This document shows, piece after piece, positions 33,405 to 43,663 of a stretch of 64,000 bases of DNA; the stretch's first letter is position 1, and every line of letters starts with the position of its first letter. The position numbers and the translations under genes were made by a program. The notes under the pieces are model-generated. The model worked only from the letters and a program-made list of their open reading frames with translations, was not told where the DNA came from and did not search any database. Source of the stretch: Kiloniella sp. EL199 (lineage in GTDB: Bacteria > Pseudomonadota > Alphaproteobacteria > Kiloniellales > Kiloniellaceae); the NCBI RefSeq assembly GCF_900313065.1, contig NZ_OMPU01000010.1, positions 310,001-374,000 on the forward strand, given 5' to 3'.

Positions 33405-36278
33405 TTAGTTACCGGTTATCCTGCTCCACCAACCTTTTTTCTTTGGTCCAGAAGGCTGCGCTGGTTTTGGTGCTTCAGTTTGAACTGATGCACTTTCAGT
33501 AGCGACAGCAACAGGTTTGGGCTCAGGTTTACTCTCTGTTTTGATCTTGGCAACAGGAGTTTCAATCGGAATATTCTTCACTTCTGCAGAAGGTGTTGAA
33601 GTCTTCTCAGCAGCAGGTGTCGCTGTTTTCCGCGGCCTTCCAACAGGGCGGCCCGTTTTGGTCGCAGCTTTTGCACGAGTTCTGGTTCTTGGCTTGGCTT
33701 TGGGGGCACTATCTGATGAAGTTTCGGTTTCAGATGCCGGGGTGGCAGCTTCTACTTTCTCTTCTACTGTGTCAGCTGATGGAGCCACTGTTGTTTTTGT
33801 AGTTTTTTCTACGGCTTCATCCCCAGCTTTCTTACGCGGACGCCGTGTTGTCGTTGCCCTTTTACGAGGGGCACGAGAAGATTTCTTCGGCTTGTCTTCA
33901 TCATCAGAGGATTGAGCTTCTGTTGAAGGCACGCTTTCGCTGGCACTGTCTGCATCTGAAGTTGTAGCAGTCGATGCTGTAGGTTCTACGGCTACCGTAT
34001 CCTGAGTAGGTGTTTCTTCAGCAGATACGTCTGATGTAGTAGCTTTTCTACGACGAGGACCACGGCGACGCTTGGGCTTTTCTTCATCAGGCGCTTTGTC
34101 TTCAGAGGACGCAGAAGTTTCTTGTGTTATTTCGGAAGTCGCATCTGTTTTTTGTGCTGTTGCGTCACTATTATCAGCTTCGGATGCACTCTGATTTTCA
34201 GGGCTGTCCAACTGTTCTTCTTCGCCCTCAGGACGTCTGGTTCTTCTTCGTCCACCACGCTTGCCACGACGGCGACGTTTGCGGGGGCGTCCATCATCAT
34301 CAAATCCGTCCTCGGAACGAGATGCATCCTGATCATTGTCGCTGGATTGGTTTTCATCCAGAGATGAAGTTACATTTTCATCACTATCCGTATCAGAAAA
34401 TTCTGAGCGGTCTTTACGGCGACGGCGACGGCGACGGCGTTTTGGATCTCCGTCCTGACGATCATTATGCTCTGAGCGCTCAGGCCGTTCTTCATTCAGG
34501 TTTCGTGTTGATTTGACCTGTGCTGATTTCACAGATTCAAGTGGCATTATCTCATCGACAGGACCGTCGTTGTTTGCGATCAAACGTTCCAGCCGGAAGT
34601 TTGGAATAACGATGCTGTTATCAGCATTGATATCAACAGTAAAGTTGTAGCGCTGTTCTATTTCGATAAGGCGAGAACGTTTCTGATTAAGGATATAGAG
34701 AGCAACTTCGGTAGGCACGAAAAGGGCAACCTTGCCGCTTCCTTTACGGATACCGTCTTCTTCCAGCGCACGAAGGGCGTGGAGTGCAGCAGACTCTGTT
34801 GTTCTTACTGTTCCTATTCCATCGCAGTGCGGGCAAGTCAGTGTTGAGTTTTCAACAATACTCGGGCGCAATCGCTGGCGAGACATTTCCAGTAAGCCAA
34901 AGGGGCTAATCCGTCCCAACTGGATACGTGCTCGGTCCGCCTGCATGGCGTCTTTAAGGCGACGTTCAACTTCGCGGTTATGTTTGGGATCATCCATATC
35001 GATGAAGTCAATGACCAATAATCCTGCCAAATCACGCAGGCGTACTTGCCGTGCAACTTCATCAGCAGCTTCCTGATTGGTCTTGAAAGCTGTTTCTTCG
35101 ATATGACGCTCTTTGGTGGCACGACCAGAGTTAACATCTACAGCCACCAAGGCCTCTGTTGGGTTAATGACCAGATATCCACCTGATTTAAGTTGCACAA
35201 TCGGATTGTGCATTGCATCGATTTGTGTTTCCACCTGGAATCGGTGATACAATGGAACCTGCATGCCCTTGTAGTGTTTAACTTTTTTAGCATGGCTTGG
35301 CATTAGGGAACGCATGCAGCTTTTGGCCATCTTGTATCCGCGTTCGCCTTCAACCAAAATCTCTTCCATGTCACTGGTGTAGAGATCACGCATTGCCCGC
35401 TTGATCAGATTTGCCTCTTCATAAATCAGGTTGGGTGCTTCGGATTTTAGCGTATTCTCGCGAATTTCGTTCCAGAGACGAATAAGATACTCGTAATCAC
35501 GCTTGATTTCCATTTTCGTACGCTGGCTACCAGCTGTACGAACGATCACAGCAATTCCTTCGGGAATCTTCAGTTCGGATAGAATATCCTTTAGGCGTTT
35601 ACGATCATTTGGATTACTGATTTTACGACTAATCCCGCCACCTTTATTGGTGTTGGGCATTAGAACGGAATAGCGACCTGCAAGGGAAAGGTAGGTTGTT
35701 AAGGCAGCCCCTTTGTTGCCGCGCTCTTCTTTCGCCACTTGAACAAGAATAACCTGACGACGCTTGATGACCTCTTGAATTTTGTAACGTTTCATGAGGT
35801 TCACGCGAGACTTTGTTTTTGTTTCAAAGTCTGATTCGTCTTCATTGATGCTATCAACAGAGGTTTCCCCGGCGATTTCCTCAATGGTATCGTCTTGCTG
35901 TTTTTCTACACTTTCAAGGGAATCTGAAGAAACATCGGGTGTATCTTCCTCTGCCTGCGATGCGTTGTTTTCTTCCTCTTCCTGAGGTTCAACAACAGCT
36001 TCTTCTTCCATAATACTATCGCGATCCGCAACCGGAACACGGTAGTAATCCGGATGGATTTCGCTAAAAGGAAGGAAGCCGTGTCTGTTCCCGCCGTATT
36101 CTACGAATGCAGCTTGGAGAGAAGGTTCAACACGGGTTACACGAGCGAGGTAGATATTTCCTTTTAGTTGTTTCTTGGATTGGGTTTCAAAATCGAAATC
36201 TTCAAGTTTGTTTTCGTTGTGCACCACAACCCGGACTTCTTCCGGGTGGGTGGCATCGATTAGCATACGTTTTGCCAT
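33405..36278 (-). CDS. rne: Ribonuclease E
   Basis: A 957-residue endoribonuclease, core of the RNA degradosome, cutting AU-rich single-stranded RNA for mRNA decay and rRNA/tRNA maturation. Seen: MAKRMLIDATHPEEVRV; S1 domain split by an acidic insert of about 80 residues (as usual in alphaproteobacteria); catalytic region with VAVDVNSGRATK and LLVIDFIDMDD (magnesium-binding Asp residues); Zn-link TLTCPHCDGIGTV; and a disordered C-terminal half of about 390 residues with Arg-rich blocks (RRRRRRRRKDR) alternating with acidic and Ala/Pro/Lys runs, ending in GWWSRITGN. I chose ATG 36278; the frame opens at 36338, but the extra 20 residues do not match the family. The long leader suggests autoregulation. 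Confidence 0.97.
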   Translation of the reverse strand: MAKRMLIDATHPEEVRVVVHNENKLEDFDFETQSKKQLKGNIYLARVTRVEPSLQAAFVEYGGNRHGFLPFSEIHPDYYRVPVADRDSIMEEEAVVEPQEEEENNASQAEEDTPDVSSDSLESVEKQQDDTIEEIAGETSVDSINEDESDFETKTKSRVNLMKRYKIQEVIKRRQVILVQVAKEERGNKGAALTTYLSLAGRYSVLMPNTNKGGGISRKISNPNDRKRLKDILSELKIPEGIAVIVRTAGSQRTKMEIKRDYEYLIRLWNEIRENTLKSEAPNLIYEEANLIKRAMRDLYTSDMEEILVEGERGYKMAKSCMRSLMPSHAKKVKHYKGMQVPLYHRFQVETQIDAMHNPIVQLKSGGYLVINPTEALVAVDVNSGRATKERHIEETAFKTNQEAADEVARQVRLRDLAGLLVIDFIDMDDPKHNREVERRLKDAMQADRARIQLGRISPFGLLEMSRQRLRPSIVENSTLTCPHCDGIGTVRTTESAALHALRALEEDGIRKGSGKVALFVPTEVALYILNQKRSRLIEIEQRYNFTVDINADNSIVIPNFRLERLIANNDGPVDEIMPLESVKSAQVKSTRNLNEERPERSEHNDRQDGDPKRRRRRRRRKDRSEFSDTDSDENVTSSLDENQSSDNDQDASRSEDGFDDDGRPRKRRRRGKRGGRRRTRRPEGEEEQLDSPENQSASEADNSDATAQKTDATSEITQETSASSEDKAPDEEKPKRRRGPRRRKATTSDVSAEETPTQDTVAVEPTASTATTSDADSASESVPSTEAQSSDDEDKPKKSSRAPRKRATTTRRPRKKAGDEAVEKTTKTTVAPSADTVEEKVEAATPASETETSSDSAPKAKPRTRTRAKAATKTGRPVGRPRKTATPAAEKTSTPSAEVKNIPIETPVAKIKTESKPEPKPVAVATESASVQTEAPKPAQPSGPKKKGWWSRITGN

Positions 36279-36835
36279 ACGTGAGTAACTCCAGCGTGCG
36301 GCCAGCGCCTTTGGTAAGCCATAACAAAGGCGGCGCACGGAACATCATTGTCGATGAATTTATATGATCAAGAGCGTTCATTACCGTTTCTTTAATCCTG
36401 CGTATCCGTAGTTTCGAACGGGAACGCTCTCGCCTGAGAATCACCTCAAAATAGAGATGATTCGACTAAGTTAAAAATGTTGAGGGGGTAGTTGTTTTTG
36501 TGAAACCTTGCCCCATCAGTTTGGCTTGTTGTACTTGCTTCTCAGGGCGTCTTTTGTATAAAGACCGAAATCTGCAGCTTCTGGCTAACAGAGCCTCCTG
36601 AGGCATCAGTACACGCTTCTAGCCGGATTCATTGTTCCGCTGTCAGCGTAGAATTTTCTGCCTGTAGATTAACAGGAGCTCTCCCTCTGTGCTAGAAGGT
36701 AATTTCACTTTTTTGGATTCATTTTAAAAATACGTGATAATAGGGTTGCCTTACAGGGATGTTTTTTGGGTAACATATTTAGATTAAACCGAAAATAGCT
36801 TGGTATTAAACAGTGATATTTGAGATAAAGAGCGC
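36279..36835. promoter_or_regulatory. Divergent rne/amiC region with structured rne leader candidate
   Basis: About 560 bases with several hairpins on the rne side: a 10-bp stem GAATCACCTC/GAGATGATTC (36438-36463, one wobble), GTCTTT/AAAGAC (36549-36565) and GCCTC/GAGGC (36593-36604). In E. coli the rne leader folds into hairpins that RNase E itself cuts. Here the role is inferred. amiC promoter elements must also lie here but are not obvious. Confidence 0.45.
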
Positions 36836-38080
36836 ATGAACGTTAGGTTTTTTAGCTGTACCAGATTGGCGGGACTTCTCCTGACCCTGGTAGCTCTTTT
36901 GGGAACAGCAGGTGCACAGAGTTCTGATCTGGATGCCATTCGAATCGGAAAACATCCGGACAAAACCCGCTTCGTTATGGAATTATCTGAAGAGCCTGCC
37001 TATCGAATCTTCACGCTTCCTGATCCCTATCGCATTGTCATTGATCTGCCCAAGTTGAACTGGAAGGTGCCCAAGAACAAGGTTCCAAGAGCGACAGGTG
37101 CTGTTCAGGCTCTCCGTTTTGGTCTGTTTGAACCAAACATCAGTCGTGTGGTTTTGGATGCACGATATCCGGTTTCTATCTCATCGGCTTTTTTGTTGCC
37201 CCCGAAAGAAGGACATAAACATCGTCTGGTTGTTGATATCAAAAGGGTTTCTGCTGCAACTTACAAGTCATCTGGTGAACAGAAACGACAACTCACTTCG
37301 GTGAAGCCCTTGAAAGAAGAAACACAGGTTGCTGCCACACCTGTTGTTCCCACCTTGATTGCACCAAAGACAACAAAGAAGAAATCCAAAAAGGTTATCG
37401 TAATTGACCCCGGGCATGGTGGTGTTGACCCGGGGGCAATTGGTGTATCCGGTATTCAGGAAAAAAACCTGGCACTGAGTTATGCAAAGAGCCTAAAGGC
37501 CGTTTTGGAGAAATCCGGGCGCTATAAAGTCGTTATGACAAGGAACTCTGACACCTCATTGGCACTTCGACAAAGGGTTGGTATTGCCCAAAAGGCGGAT
37601 GGTGATCTGTTTATTTCTCTACATGCGAATAAACATCCCTCTAGCAGGGTTCGGGGATTTTCTGTTTACAGTTTGTCTGAAAAGGGATCGGATAAAGAAG
37701 CCGAAGCACTCGCCGCAAAAGAGAACAAGGCCGATATTATTATTGGCTTTGATTTGAGTGAGCAGTCCGCTGATGTCAGTAAAATTTTGATCGATCTTGC
37801 ACAACGCGAGACTAATAATCAGGGCAAGCAGTTTGCGAATGTACTGGTTGGTGAAATGAAGCGTGAGGCAAAGTTGTTGGGGCGCCCGCATCGTTCTGCC
37901 GGTTTTGCTGTGTTGAAATCACCGGTAATTCCGTCTGTTTTGGTAGAGCTTGGGTATATGTCAAATAGACAGGAAGAGCGGTTACTCAGAAGTGACAAGC
38001 ACAGGGAAAGATTGGTGACTGCGATAAGTCGCGCTGTCGATCAATATTTCGGGAAGTTGGAAAGTTACAATACGCAATAA
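36836..38080 (+). CDS. amiC: N-acetylmuramoyl-L-alanine amidase (AMIN + Amidase_3)
   Basis: A 414-residue exported zinc amidase that cuts the stem peptide from peptidoglycan glycan strands, used in daughter-cell separation. Seen: Sec signal sequence (about 1-27, TAGA-QS); AMIN septal-targeting domain (about 30-125, with VVIDLPKLNW and RFGLFEPNISRVVLD); a linker; the catalytic domain opening VIVIDPGHGGVDPGAIG (zinc His), FISLHANKH (second His), and a C-terminal PSVLVELGYMSN with the catalytic Glu. Length matches AmiC/AmiB. PBP1A follows after about 170 bases, so synthesis and cleavage genes are together. Confidence 0.95.
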   Translation: MNVRFFSCTRLAGLLLTLVALLGTAGAQSSDLDAIRIGKHPDKTRFVMELSEEPAYRIFTLPDPYRIVIDLPKLNWKVPKNKVPRATGAVQALRFGLFEPNISRVVLDARYPVSISSAFLLPPKEGHKHRLVVDIKRVSAATYKSSGEQKRQLTSVKPLKEETQVAATPVVPTLIAPKTTKKKSKKVIVIDPGHGGVDPGAIGVSGIQEKNLALSYAKSLKAVLEKSGRYKVVMTRNSDTSLALRQRVGIAQKADGDLFISLHANKHPSSRVRGFSVYSLSEKGSDKEAEALAAKENKADIIIGFDLSEQSADVSKILIDLAQRETNNQGKQFANVLVGEMKREAKLLGRPHRSAGFAVLKSPVIPSVLVELGYMSNRQEERLLRSDKHRERLVTAISRAVDQYFGKLESYNTQ

Positions 38081-38249
38081 CTGGTTTCTTGAGGCTTTCT
38101 GGTATAATAACAGGGAAAATTACCTCAAGCCGCGCTTTTGGGCGTGATGGGGAGTGATAAACAGGTGATTGCCTGTTTTGCCATATGGCTGTCATAGTTT
38201 TGAGGCAGATTTGCGGATTATAGCGTTGATGCTGGTTAGGATTTAAGGC

Positions 38250-40688
38250 GTGAAGTTTCTTAAGATATTGGGCTATTTGTTTGGTCTGGGAATTGTGATG
38301 GCAATTGCTGGCGGAGGCGTAGTTCTCTACGCTTTTTATGAATATGGCAAAGGCCTGCCGGAACATACTGATCTTAAGGATTATGACCCGCCGACTGTAA
38401 CGCGGGTACATGCGGGTGACGGACGCTTGATGGAAGAATACGCAAAGGAGAAGCGTATTTACGTGCCAATAACGGCAATACCAACTCGTGTTAAAGATGC
38501 TTTCCTTGCTGCAGAGGATAAAGATTTCTATACCCATGGTGGTTTGAATTATCTCTCTCTTGCCCGTGCGATGATGACCAATATCAAGAACATTGGATCT
38601 GGCAAGCGGCTGGTTGGGGCATCGACGATTACCCAACAGGTGGCAAAGAACTTTTTGCTTACCAACGAAGTGTCCTATGAGCGTAAGATTAAAGAAGCCA
38701 TTTTGACGTTCCGCATTGAAAATGCCTTTGAAAAAGAACGTATTCTGGATCTGTATCTGAACGAAATATTTCTGGGCTATCGATCCTACGGTGTGGCGGC
38801 AGCTTCATTGAACTACTTCAACAAATCACTCGATGAACTTACAATTGCCGAAGCAGCTTACCTGGCTGCCTTGCCAAAAGCACCGTCCAACTATCACCCT
38901 GTTCGTCGCCATGCTCCGGCGCTTGCGCGGCGTAACTGGGTTATTGGCCGAATGTTGGAAAATGGAAAGATTACCAAAGCAGAGGCTGAAACGGCCTGGC
39001 AGTCACCGTTAGAAGTTATCAAACGGGATCAAACTGAAATTGTTGATGCCCCTTACTTTGCAGAAGAAGTTCGCCGTGAGCTAATTGATCTTTACGGGGA
39101 AGATGGGCTGTATGAGGGGGGATTGTCTGTTCGTACGACTTTACAGCCGAGATTGCAGAAAATTGCGCAAAAGAGCTTGCGAGATGGTTTGATCGCATAT
39201 GATCGCCGCCATGGCTGGCGGGGCCCAGTCGCTACCTATGATCCGGAGTCACCGGATGGGTGGAAGAGGCAGTTGGAAGCAATCCCTACGCCCAAAGGTG
39301 CCGAACCCTGGAAACTTGCGGCTGTTCTGGAAGTCGGTGAAAAGTCTGTTGCTATCGGTCTTGCAGATGGGACACGCGGCACTATTCCCATGACTGAGAT
39401 GAAATGGGCGCGAAAGTGGCTTAAAAATCAACGCTTTGGTGGGGTGCCAAGTACACCGGGGCACGTATTGTCAGTGGGCGACGTTGTTCTTGTCGAAGGT
39501 GTTGTGAAGACTCCAAAGGGGAATGACTACCCTAAAAACACCTTTGCTTTACGGCAGATTCCGGATGTGAACGGTGGTCTTATTGCTATTGATCCTCATA
39601 CGGGTAGGGTTTTGGCTATGTCAGGTGGTTTTTCTTTTGCCCGTAGCTCATTTAATCGCGCGACACAGGCGATACGGCAACCGGGGTCAGCAATCAAACC
39701 GTTCATTTATCTGAGTGGCCTTGATAATGGTTATACACCTGCAACACTTATACAGGATGCACCCTTCTCTTTGGATCAGGGAGCTGGCCTTGGTAAATGG
39801 AAACCGGGTAACTATACCAAAAAGTTCTATGGACCGACACGTATGCGGGTTGGTTTGGAAAAGTCCCGTAATCTCATGACAGTTCGCCTTGCCCAGAATG
39901 TGGGAATGGACAAAGTCGTCGAGTACGTAAAACGCTTTGGTATTGATAACAACATGAAACCTGTGTTGTCGATGTCGCTGGGGGCGGGTGAAACATCCCT
40001 GCTGCAGATGACGACTGCTTATGCAATGTTGGTAAATGGCGGGAAGCGTATTGAACCGTCACTTGTTGATCGAATTCAGGATCGACGGGGACGGACTGTT
40101 TTCAGGCATGATTCGCGCAACTGTTTGCCATGCGTTAGCGATGGTGCATGGAACAATCAGCCGGTGCCAACCCTGCCGGATACCAGAGAGCAGATTGTTG
40201 ACCCTGCGTCAGCTTATCAGATGGTGTCCATGCTGGAAGGTGTCGTGCAACGGGGGACGGGGCGCAGGATCAAATCTATTGGTAAGCCGCTTGGCGGGAA
40301 AACGGGCACAACCAATAAAAGCTTTGATGCCTGGTTCCTCGGCTTCTCTCCGGATTTGGCTGTTGGTGCCTATGTTGGCTTTGATAACCCGAGAACCTTG
40401 GGGGCAAAGGAGCAGGGCGCAAGTGCTGCTGCTCCAATCTTCAAATCTTTCATGGAAGAAGCCTTGAAAGATGCACCTGCTACACCTTTCCGTGTTCCGG
40501 CAGGCATTCGACTTGTCCGTATTAATGCTGAAACGGGCCGCTTGGCCGGGGCCAATGATGACAATGTTATTGTCGAAGCCTTCAAGCCACAAAACGTTCC
40601 ATCACCGAATTTTTCAGGTGTTGGGGAAGAGAATGACAATCCTCTTTTATCTGTGACCGATGGATTGACAACCGAGGGGTTGTATTAA
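38250..40688 (+). CDS. mrcA: Penicillin-binding protein 1A (bifunctional peptidoglycan synthase)
   Basis: An 812-residue inner-membrane enzyme that polymerises lipid II and cross-links the stem peptides. Seen: one N-terminal membrane segment (about 8-30); GT51 domain with EDKDFYTHGGLN and GASTITQQVAKNFLL (about 95-145) and NEIFLGYRSYGVAAAS; an OB-like insert (about 310-430) typical of class 1A; transpeptidase domain with SAIKPF (active Ser), KSRN and KTGTT motifs. Start is GTG with AAGG upstream. It lies between amiC and prfB, a common alphaproteobacterial order. Confidence 0.96.
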   Translation: MKFLKILGYLFGLGIVMAIAGGGVVLYAFYEYGKGLPEHTDLKDYDPPTVTRVHAGDGRLMEEYAKEKRIYVPITAIPTRVKDAFLAAEDKDFYTHGGLNYLSLARAMMTNIKNIGSGKRLVGASTITQQVAKNFLLTNEVSYERKIKEAILTFRIENAFEKERILDLYLNEIFLGYRSYGVAAASLNYFNKSLDELTIAEAAYLAALPKAPSNYHPVRRHAPALARRNWVIGRMLENGKITKAEAETAWQSPLEVIKRDQTEIVDAPYFAEEVRRELIDLYGEDGLYEGGLSVRTTLQPRLQKIAQKSLRDGLIAYDRRHGWRGPVATYDPESPDGWKRQLEAIPTPKGAEPWKLAAVLEVGEKSVAIGLADGTRGTIPMTEMKWARKWLKNQRFGGVPSTPGHVLSVGDVVLVEGVVKTPKGNDYPKNTFALRQIPDVNGGLIAIDPHTGRVLAMSGGFSFARSSFNRATQAIRQPGSAIKPFIYLSGLDNGYTPATLIQDAPFSLDQGAGLGKWKPGNYTKKFYGPTRMRVGLEKSRNLMTVRLAQNVGMDKVVEYVKRFGIDNNMKPVLSMSLGAGETSLLQMTTAYAMLVNGGKRIEPSLVDRIQDRRGRTVFRHDSRNCLPCVSDGAWNNQPVPTLPDTREQIVDPASAYQMVSMLEGVVQRGTGRRIKSIGKPLGGKTGTTNKSFDAWFLGFSPDLAVGAYVGFDNPRTLGAKEQGASAAAPIFKSFMEEALKDAPATPFRVPAGIRLVRINAETGRLAGANDDNVIVEAFKPQNVPSPNFSGVGEENDNPLLSVTDGLTTEGLY

Positions 40689-40759
40689 CCCACCCTAAGC
40701 AGGTAGAAGAAGCCGAATTATTTATTTTTAAATCTAGCTGACGAGGAGGCCGTATAAGC

Positions 40760-41897
40760 ATGCGCGCCGAGATCGAAGCAGCGGTTGGCGATATTGAACA
40801 GTCGCTGATCCTGCTGAGGAGGCATCTTTGACTGGGATGCCGCACTTAGACGACTGGACGAACTGAACGTTCGAGCCGAAGACCCGGAACTCTGGAATGA
40901 TCAACAGCTTGCCCAGACGCTGATGAAAGAGCGTACCCATCTGGAGCAGTCGATTGCGGCTGTTCGCAAGATCGAGAGCGACGTGGAAGAAGCCACCTTG
41001 CTGATCGAGATGGGCGAGGACGAAGGTGATCAGGAGTCTGTGGACGAGGGGGAAAACCAGATTTTCGCCCTGAAGGAACTGGCGGATAAAAAGCAGTTGG
41101 AAAGCCTGTTGTCTGGTGAAGCCGATGCAAATGACTGTTACCTGCAGGTCAATGCCGGGGCTGGCGGGACAGAGGCACAGGACTGGGCCGAAATGCTGTT
41201 GCGTATGTACACGCGCTGGGCAGAACAGCATGGCTATAAAGTTGAGTGGCTGGAAGAAAGCAGCGGTGAAGAAGCTGGTTTGAAATCGGCCACGGTCATT
41301 ATCAAGGGTCATAATGCCTATGGTTGGCTGAAAACCGAAGCTGGTGTTCACCGCCTTGTGCGTATTTCGCCCTATGATTCACAGGCCCGTCGTCATACAT
41401 CCTTTAGCTCTGCGTGGGTGTATCCGGTTATTGATGACAGCTTTGATATTGAGATTCTCGACAAGGATATCCGCGTTGATACTTTCCGTGCTTCCGGCGC
41501 GGGGGGGCAGCACGTGAACACAACAGATTCAGCGATCCGTATTGTCCACGAACCCACAGGTATCGTTGTGCAGTGTCAGAATGACCGTTCGCAGCATAAA
41601 AACCGCGCGACCGCGATGAACATGTTGAAATCACGCTTGTTCGAACACGAAATGCAAAAGCGGGAAGAAGCTGCACAGGCTGAAGCCGATTCAAAAACCG
41701 AGATCGGGTGGGGACGACAGATCAGATCTTACGTCTTGCAACCCTATCAGATGGTGAAGGATCTCCGCACAGGGGCAGAGACCAGCAACTCGGGCGCTGT
41801 GCTGAACGGGGATATTGATATGTTCCTCGAGGCATCACTGGCGTCCAAGCTCAAGGGCGGTACGAGTGAAGACGAAGAAGTCGAAGAGCTTCTGTAA
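40760..41897 (+). CDS. prfB: Peptide chain release factor 2, made by programmed +1 frameshift
   Basis: Release factor 2 ends translation at UGA and UAA. The gene opens at ATG 40760 (GAGGAGG upstream) and codes 23 residues ending RRHL before an in-frame TGA (40829-40831). A +1 shift at CTT-TGA-C, with an internal AGGAGG three bases before it, continues as [22 protein letters not shown] and on to 41897, giving about 378 residues. This is the classic RF2 autoregulatory site: low RF2 lets the ribosome slip. Later motifs: [19 protein letters not shown] (the GGQ catalytic loop). An ORF search alone would start at 40923 and miss the N-terminus. Confidence 0.96.
40817..40832 (+). promoter_or_regulatory. 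Programmed +1 ribosomal frameshift site of prfB
   Basis: AGGAGG (40817-40822), three-base spacer CAT, then CTT TGA C (40826-40832). Spacing and slip codon match the known RF2 recoding site. The reading frame before and after the shift both encode RF2 sequence. Confidence 0.95.
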
Positions 41898-41967
41898 TCA
41901 AATTCTTTGATCGTTAAATATAAGGGGCTAGGGCTAATGCGCTGATCCTGTAAATAGTGATTAAGAA

Positions 41968-42000
41968 AAACCCGATAGGATGGATAGTCCTATCGGGTTT
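41968..42000 (+). terminator. Terminator after prfB
   Basis: AAACCCGATAGGA pairs with TCCTATCGGGTTT around a seven-base loop, about 70 bases after the prfB stop. Being flanked by A and T runs, it could also act on the minus strand. Confidence 0.88.
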
Positions 42001-42087
42001 AGTTTTAGCATAATCAAACAGCAGGTTTGTCAGCTAAAGAACAGGAATAGGTGCGAGCAGGTGCCAGATTAAGCCAACCGATTTTAT

Positions 42088-42405
42088 CTACTGGGATTGT
42101 CCAAGACGATCAGTTGGTAAATCCCAATAAGCGCGAAGACTTTCTTGACGAACCTGTTCTTGATTGACGCCAATATCTTCCAACTGCTGAGGCGTGAGGC
42201 CAGCCAATGAGCGGCGTTCTTCGCGAATTTCAAAGGCTTTTACAATTAAGCCCAAGACGCGGGAAAAGAATGTTGTTGCTTCTTTTGTCGAGGAAGCAAA
42301 AATTTTGTGATCCCGAGAAAAAGAAGCCCCGCAAGTGCCGTTCGTGCCCACAGTGTGACATGCGTTCAAGGTATGACATGGTTGTTTTAGCATTTCATCC
42401 TCCAT
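42088..42405 (-). CDS. DUF1127 domain protein
   Basis: A 105-residue protein whose last 55 residues are a DUF1127 domain (EIREERRSLAGLTPQQLEDIGVNQEQVRQES). Such short Arg-rich proteins, common in alphaproteobacteria, are linked to RNA handling and to phosphate/carbon physiology (for example CcaF1 in Rhodobacter). The N-terminal 50 residues carry four Cys and are unlike the domain. An alternative start is the Met four codons in. It is divergent from the LysR gene with about 150 bases between, and convergent with prfB. Confidence 0.82.
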   Translation of the reverse strand: MEDEMLKQPCHTLNACHTVGTNGTCGASFSRDHKIFASSTKEATTFFSRVLGLIVKAFEIREERRSLAGLTPQQLEDIGVNQEQVRQESLRAYWDLPTDRLGQSQ

Positions 42406-42558
42406 TGCATAATGTGATGGTTTCGATCGTTGCGATCAATGTTATTGATATATTGGCATGGATTTATTATTATGGAAGTGAATAGTTTTGATGAATGTCA
42501 TCACAAAAATTGATAGTTCTGTTTTTAGACGCAGGACTAATAGAAGAAAGTCAGTAGA

Positions 42559-43425
42559 TTGAGAAATTTTGACCTCGGAACATTACGCAGTTTTATCACG
42601 GTCAGTGAAACCGGTGGTATGACCGCTGCGGCAAACAAACTTCACATGACCCAGTCAACAATCAGCATGCAGATCAAGCGCCTGGAAGAAAGTGTTGGTC
42701 TGCCGCTACTGGACCGTAATAACGGGCGCGGTATCCGGCCAACTGCAGAGGGCGATCAGCTGCTTGGTTATGCAAGGTCAATGCTGGATTTGAACGATGA
42801 AATTTGGGGCAGGTTAACAGCCCCGAAATATGAGGGAAGCATCTGCCTTGGCGTGCCCGGCGATGTGATCAGGCCCCATATTCCACATGTCCTCAAACAG
42901 TTCAACCGTGACTTCCCCCGTGTGCAGGTTAAGCTGAAAACCGCGGGATCAATCGATCTGGCTGCCGAAATAGAACACGGCCAACAGGATTTGATCCTGA
43001 CGACAGAGGTATATAACAAGGATCAAAAATTGCCCGAAAATGCCGAACTTCTGGCCGTGCAGCCTCTGTTATGGACGGGCGCTGTAAATGGTCACGCGTG
43101 GATGGCGCGTCCTTTACCTGTCGCAATGGTACGCGGCTGTGCGTTTCGGCGGTCCATGATTGATGCCTTGGAGCAGGCGAATATTCCCTGGCTGGACGCG
43201 GTCGATACGGACAGCGAAGATTCTACTTCAGTGGCCGTCGCCGCAGACTTCGCGGTTCGTCCTGAACTGCCAACCTTCACCGACCCCGGCATCGAAGAAA
43301 TCGACCATCGCGGCGAGCTACCAACTCTCCCCCGATGTAGCATAAACATGTACCTCGCCGACGGCCCGAATAAGGCCTTGGCAGAAGAGTTGGCGATCTA
43401 TATCCGAGGTGCTTTTCGGGGGTAG
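42559..43425 (+). CDS. LysR-family transcriptional regulator
   Basis: A 288-residue DNA-binding regulator. Seen: N-terminal winged helix-turn-helix (about 4-63, RNFDLGTLRSFITVSETGGMTAAANKLHMTQSTISMQIKRLEESVG), then a LysR substrate-binding domain (about 90-285). The start is TTG with an AAGAAAG ribosome-binding site. LysR proteins usually control a divergent neighbour, which here would be the DUF1127 gene; the effector is unknown. Residue 100-285 part matches the family only loosely by eye. Confidence 0.92.
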   Translation: MRNFDLGTLRSFITVSETGGMTAAANKLHMTQSTISMQIKRLEESVGLPLLDRNNGRGIRPTAEGDQLLGYARSMLDLNDEIWGRLTAPKYEGSICLGVPGDVIRPHIPHVLKQFNRDFPRVQVKLKTAGSIDLAAEIEHGQQDLILTTEVYNKDQKLPENAELLAVQPLLWTGAVNGHAWMARPLPVAMVRGCAFRRSMIDALEQANIPWLDAVDTDSEDSTSVAVAADFAVRPELPTFTDPGIEEIDHRGELPTLPRCSINMYLADGPNKALAEELAIYIRGAFRG

Positions 43426-43663
43426 GGGAAACGGGCATCAAGCTGTTATCACGAGATAAAAATTTGCCTATTAAATTAAAAAATAACACTAAAGGTTGTG
43501 CATTGAATTGTTTTATATGATGTTTAATTCTTCCTTCTGACCCAAAGCGGACATACGGATAAATGGACTGAAATAATATAATTGTGAATTTTGACAAAAA
43601 ACTAAGTGCATTAGCAAAAATTAATTTAGGGAATATGTGTTGTAAGACATGTAATATGTAAAC

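Noticed and set aside
37986-38636. 216-codon open frame across the end of amiC and the start of the PBP1A gene
   Set aside because: Antisense to two certain genes; translation lacks any plausible domain.
40734-41351. 205-codon open frame antisense to prfB
   Set aside because: Shadow of RF2 sequence.
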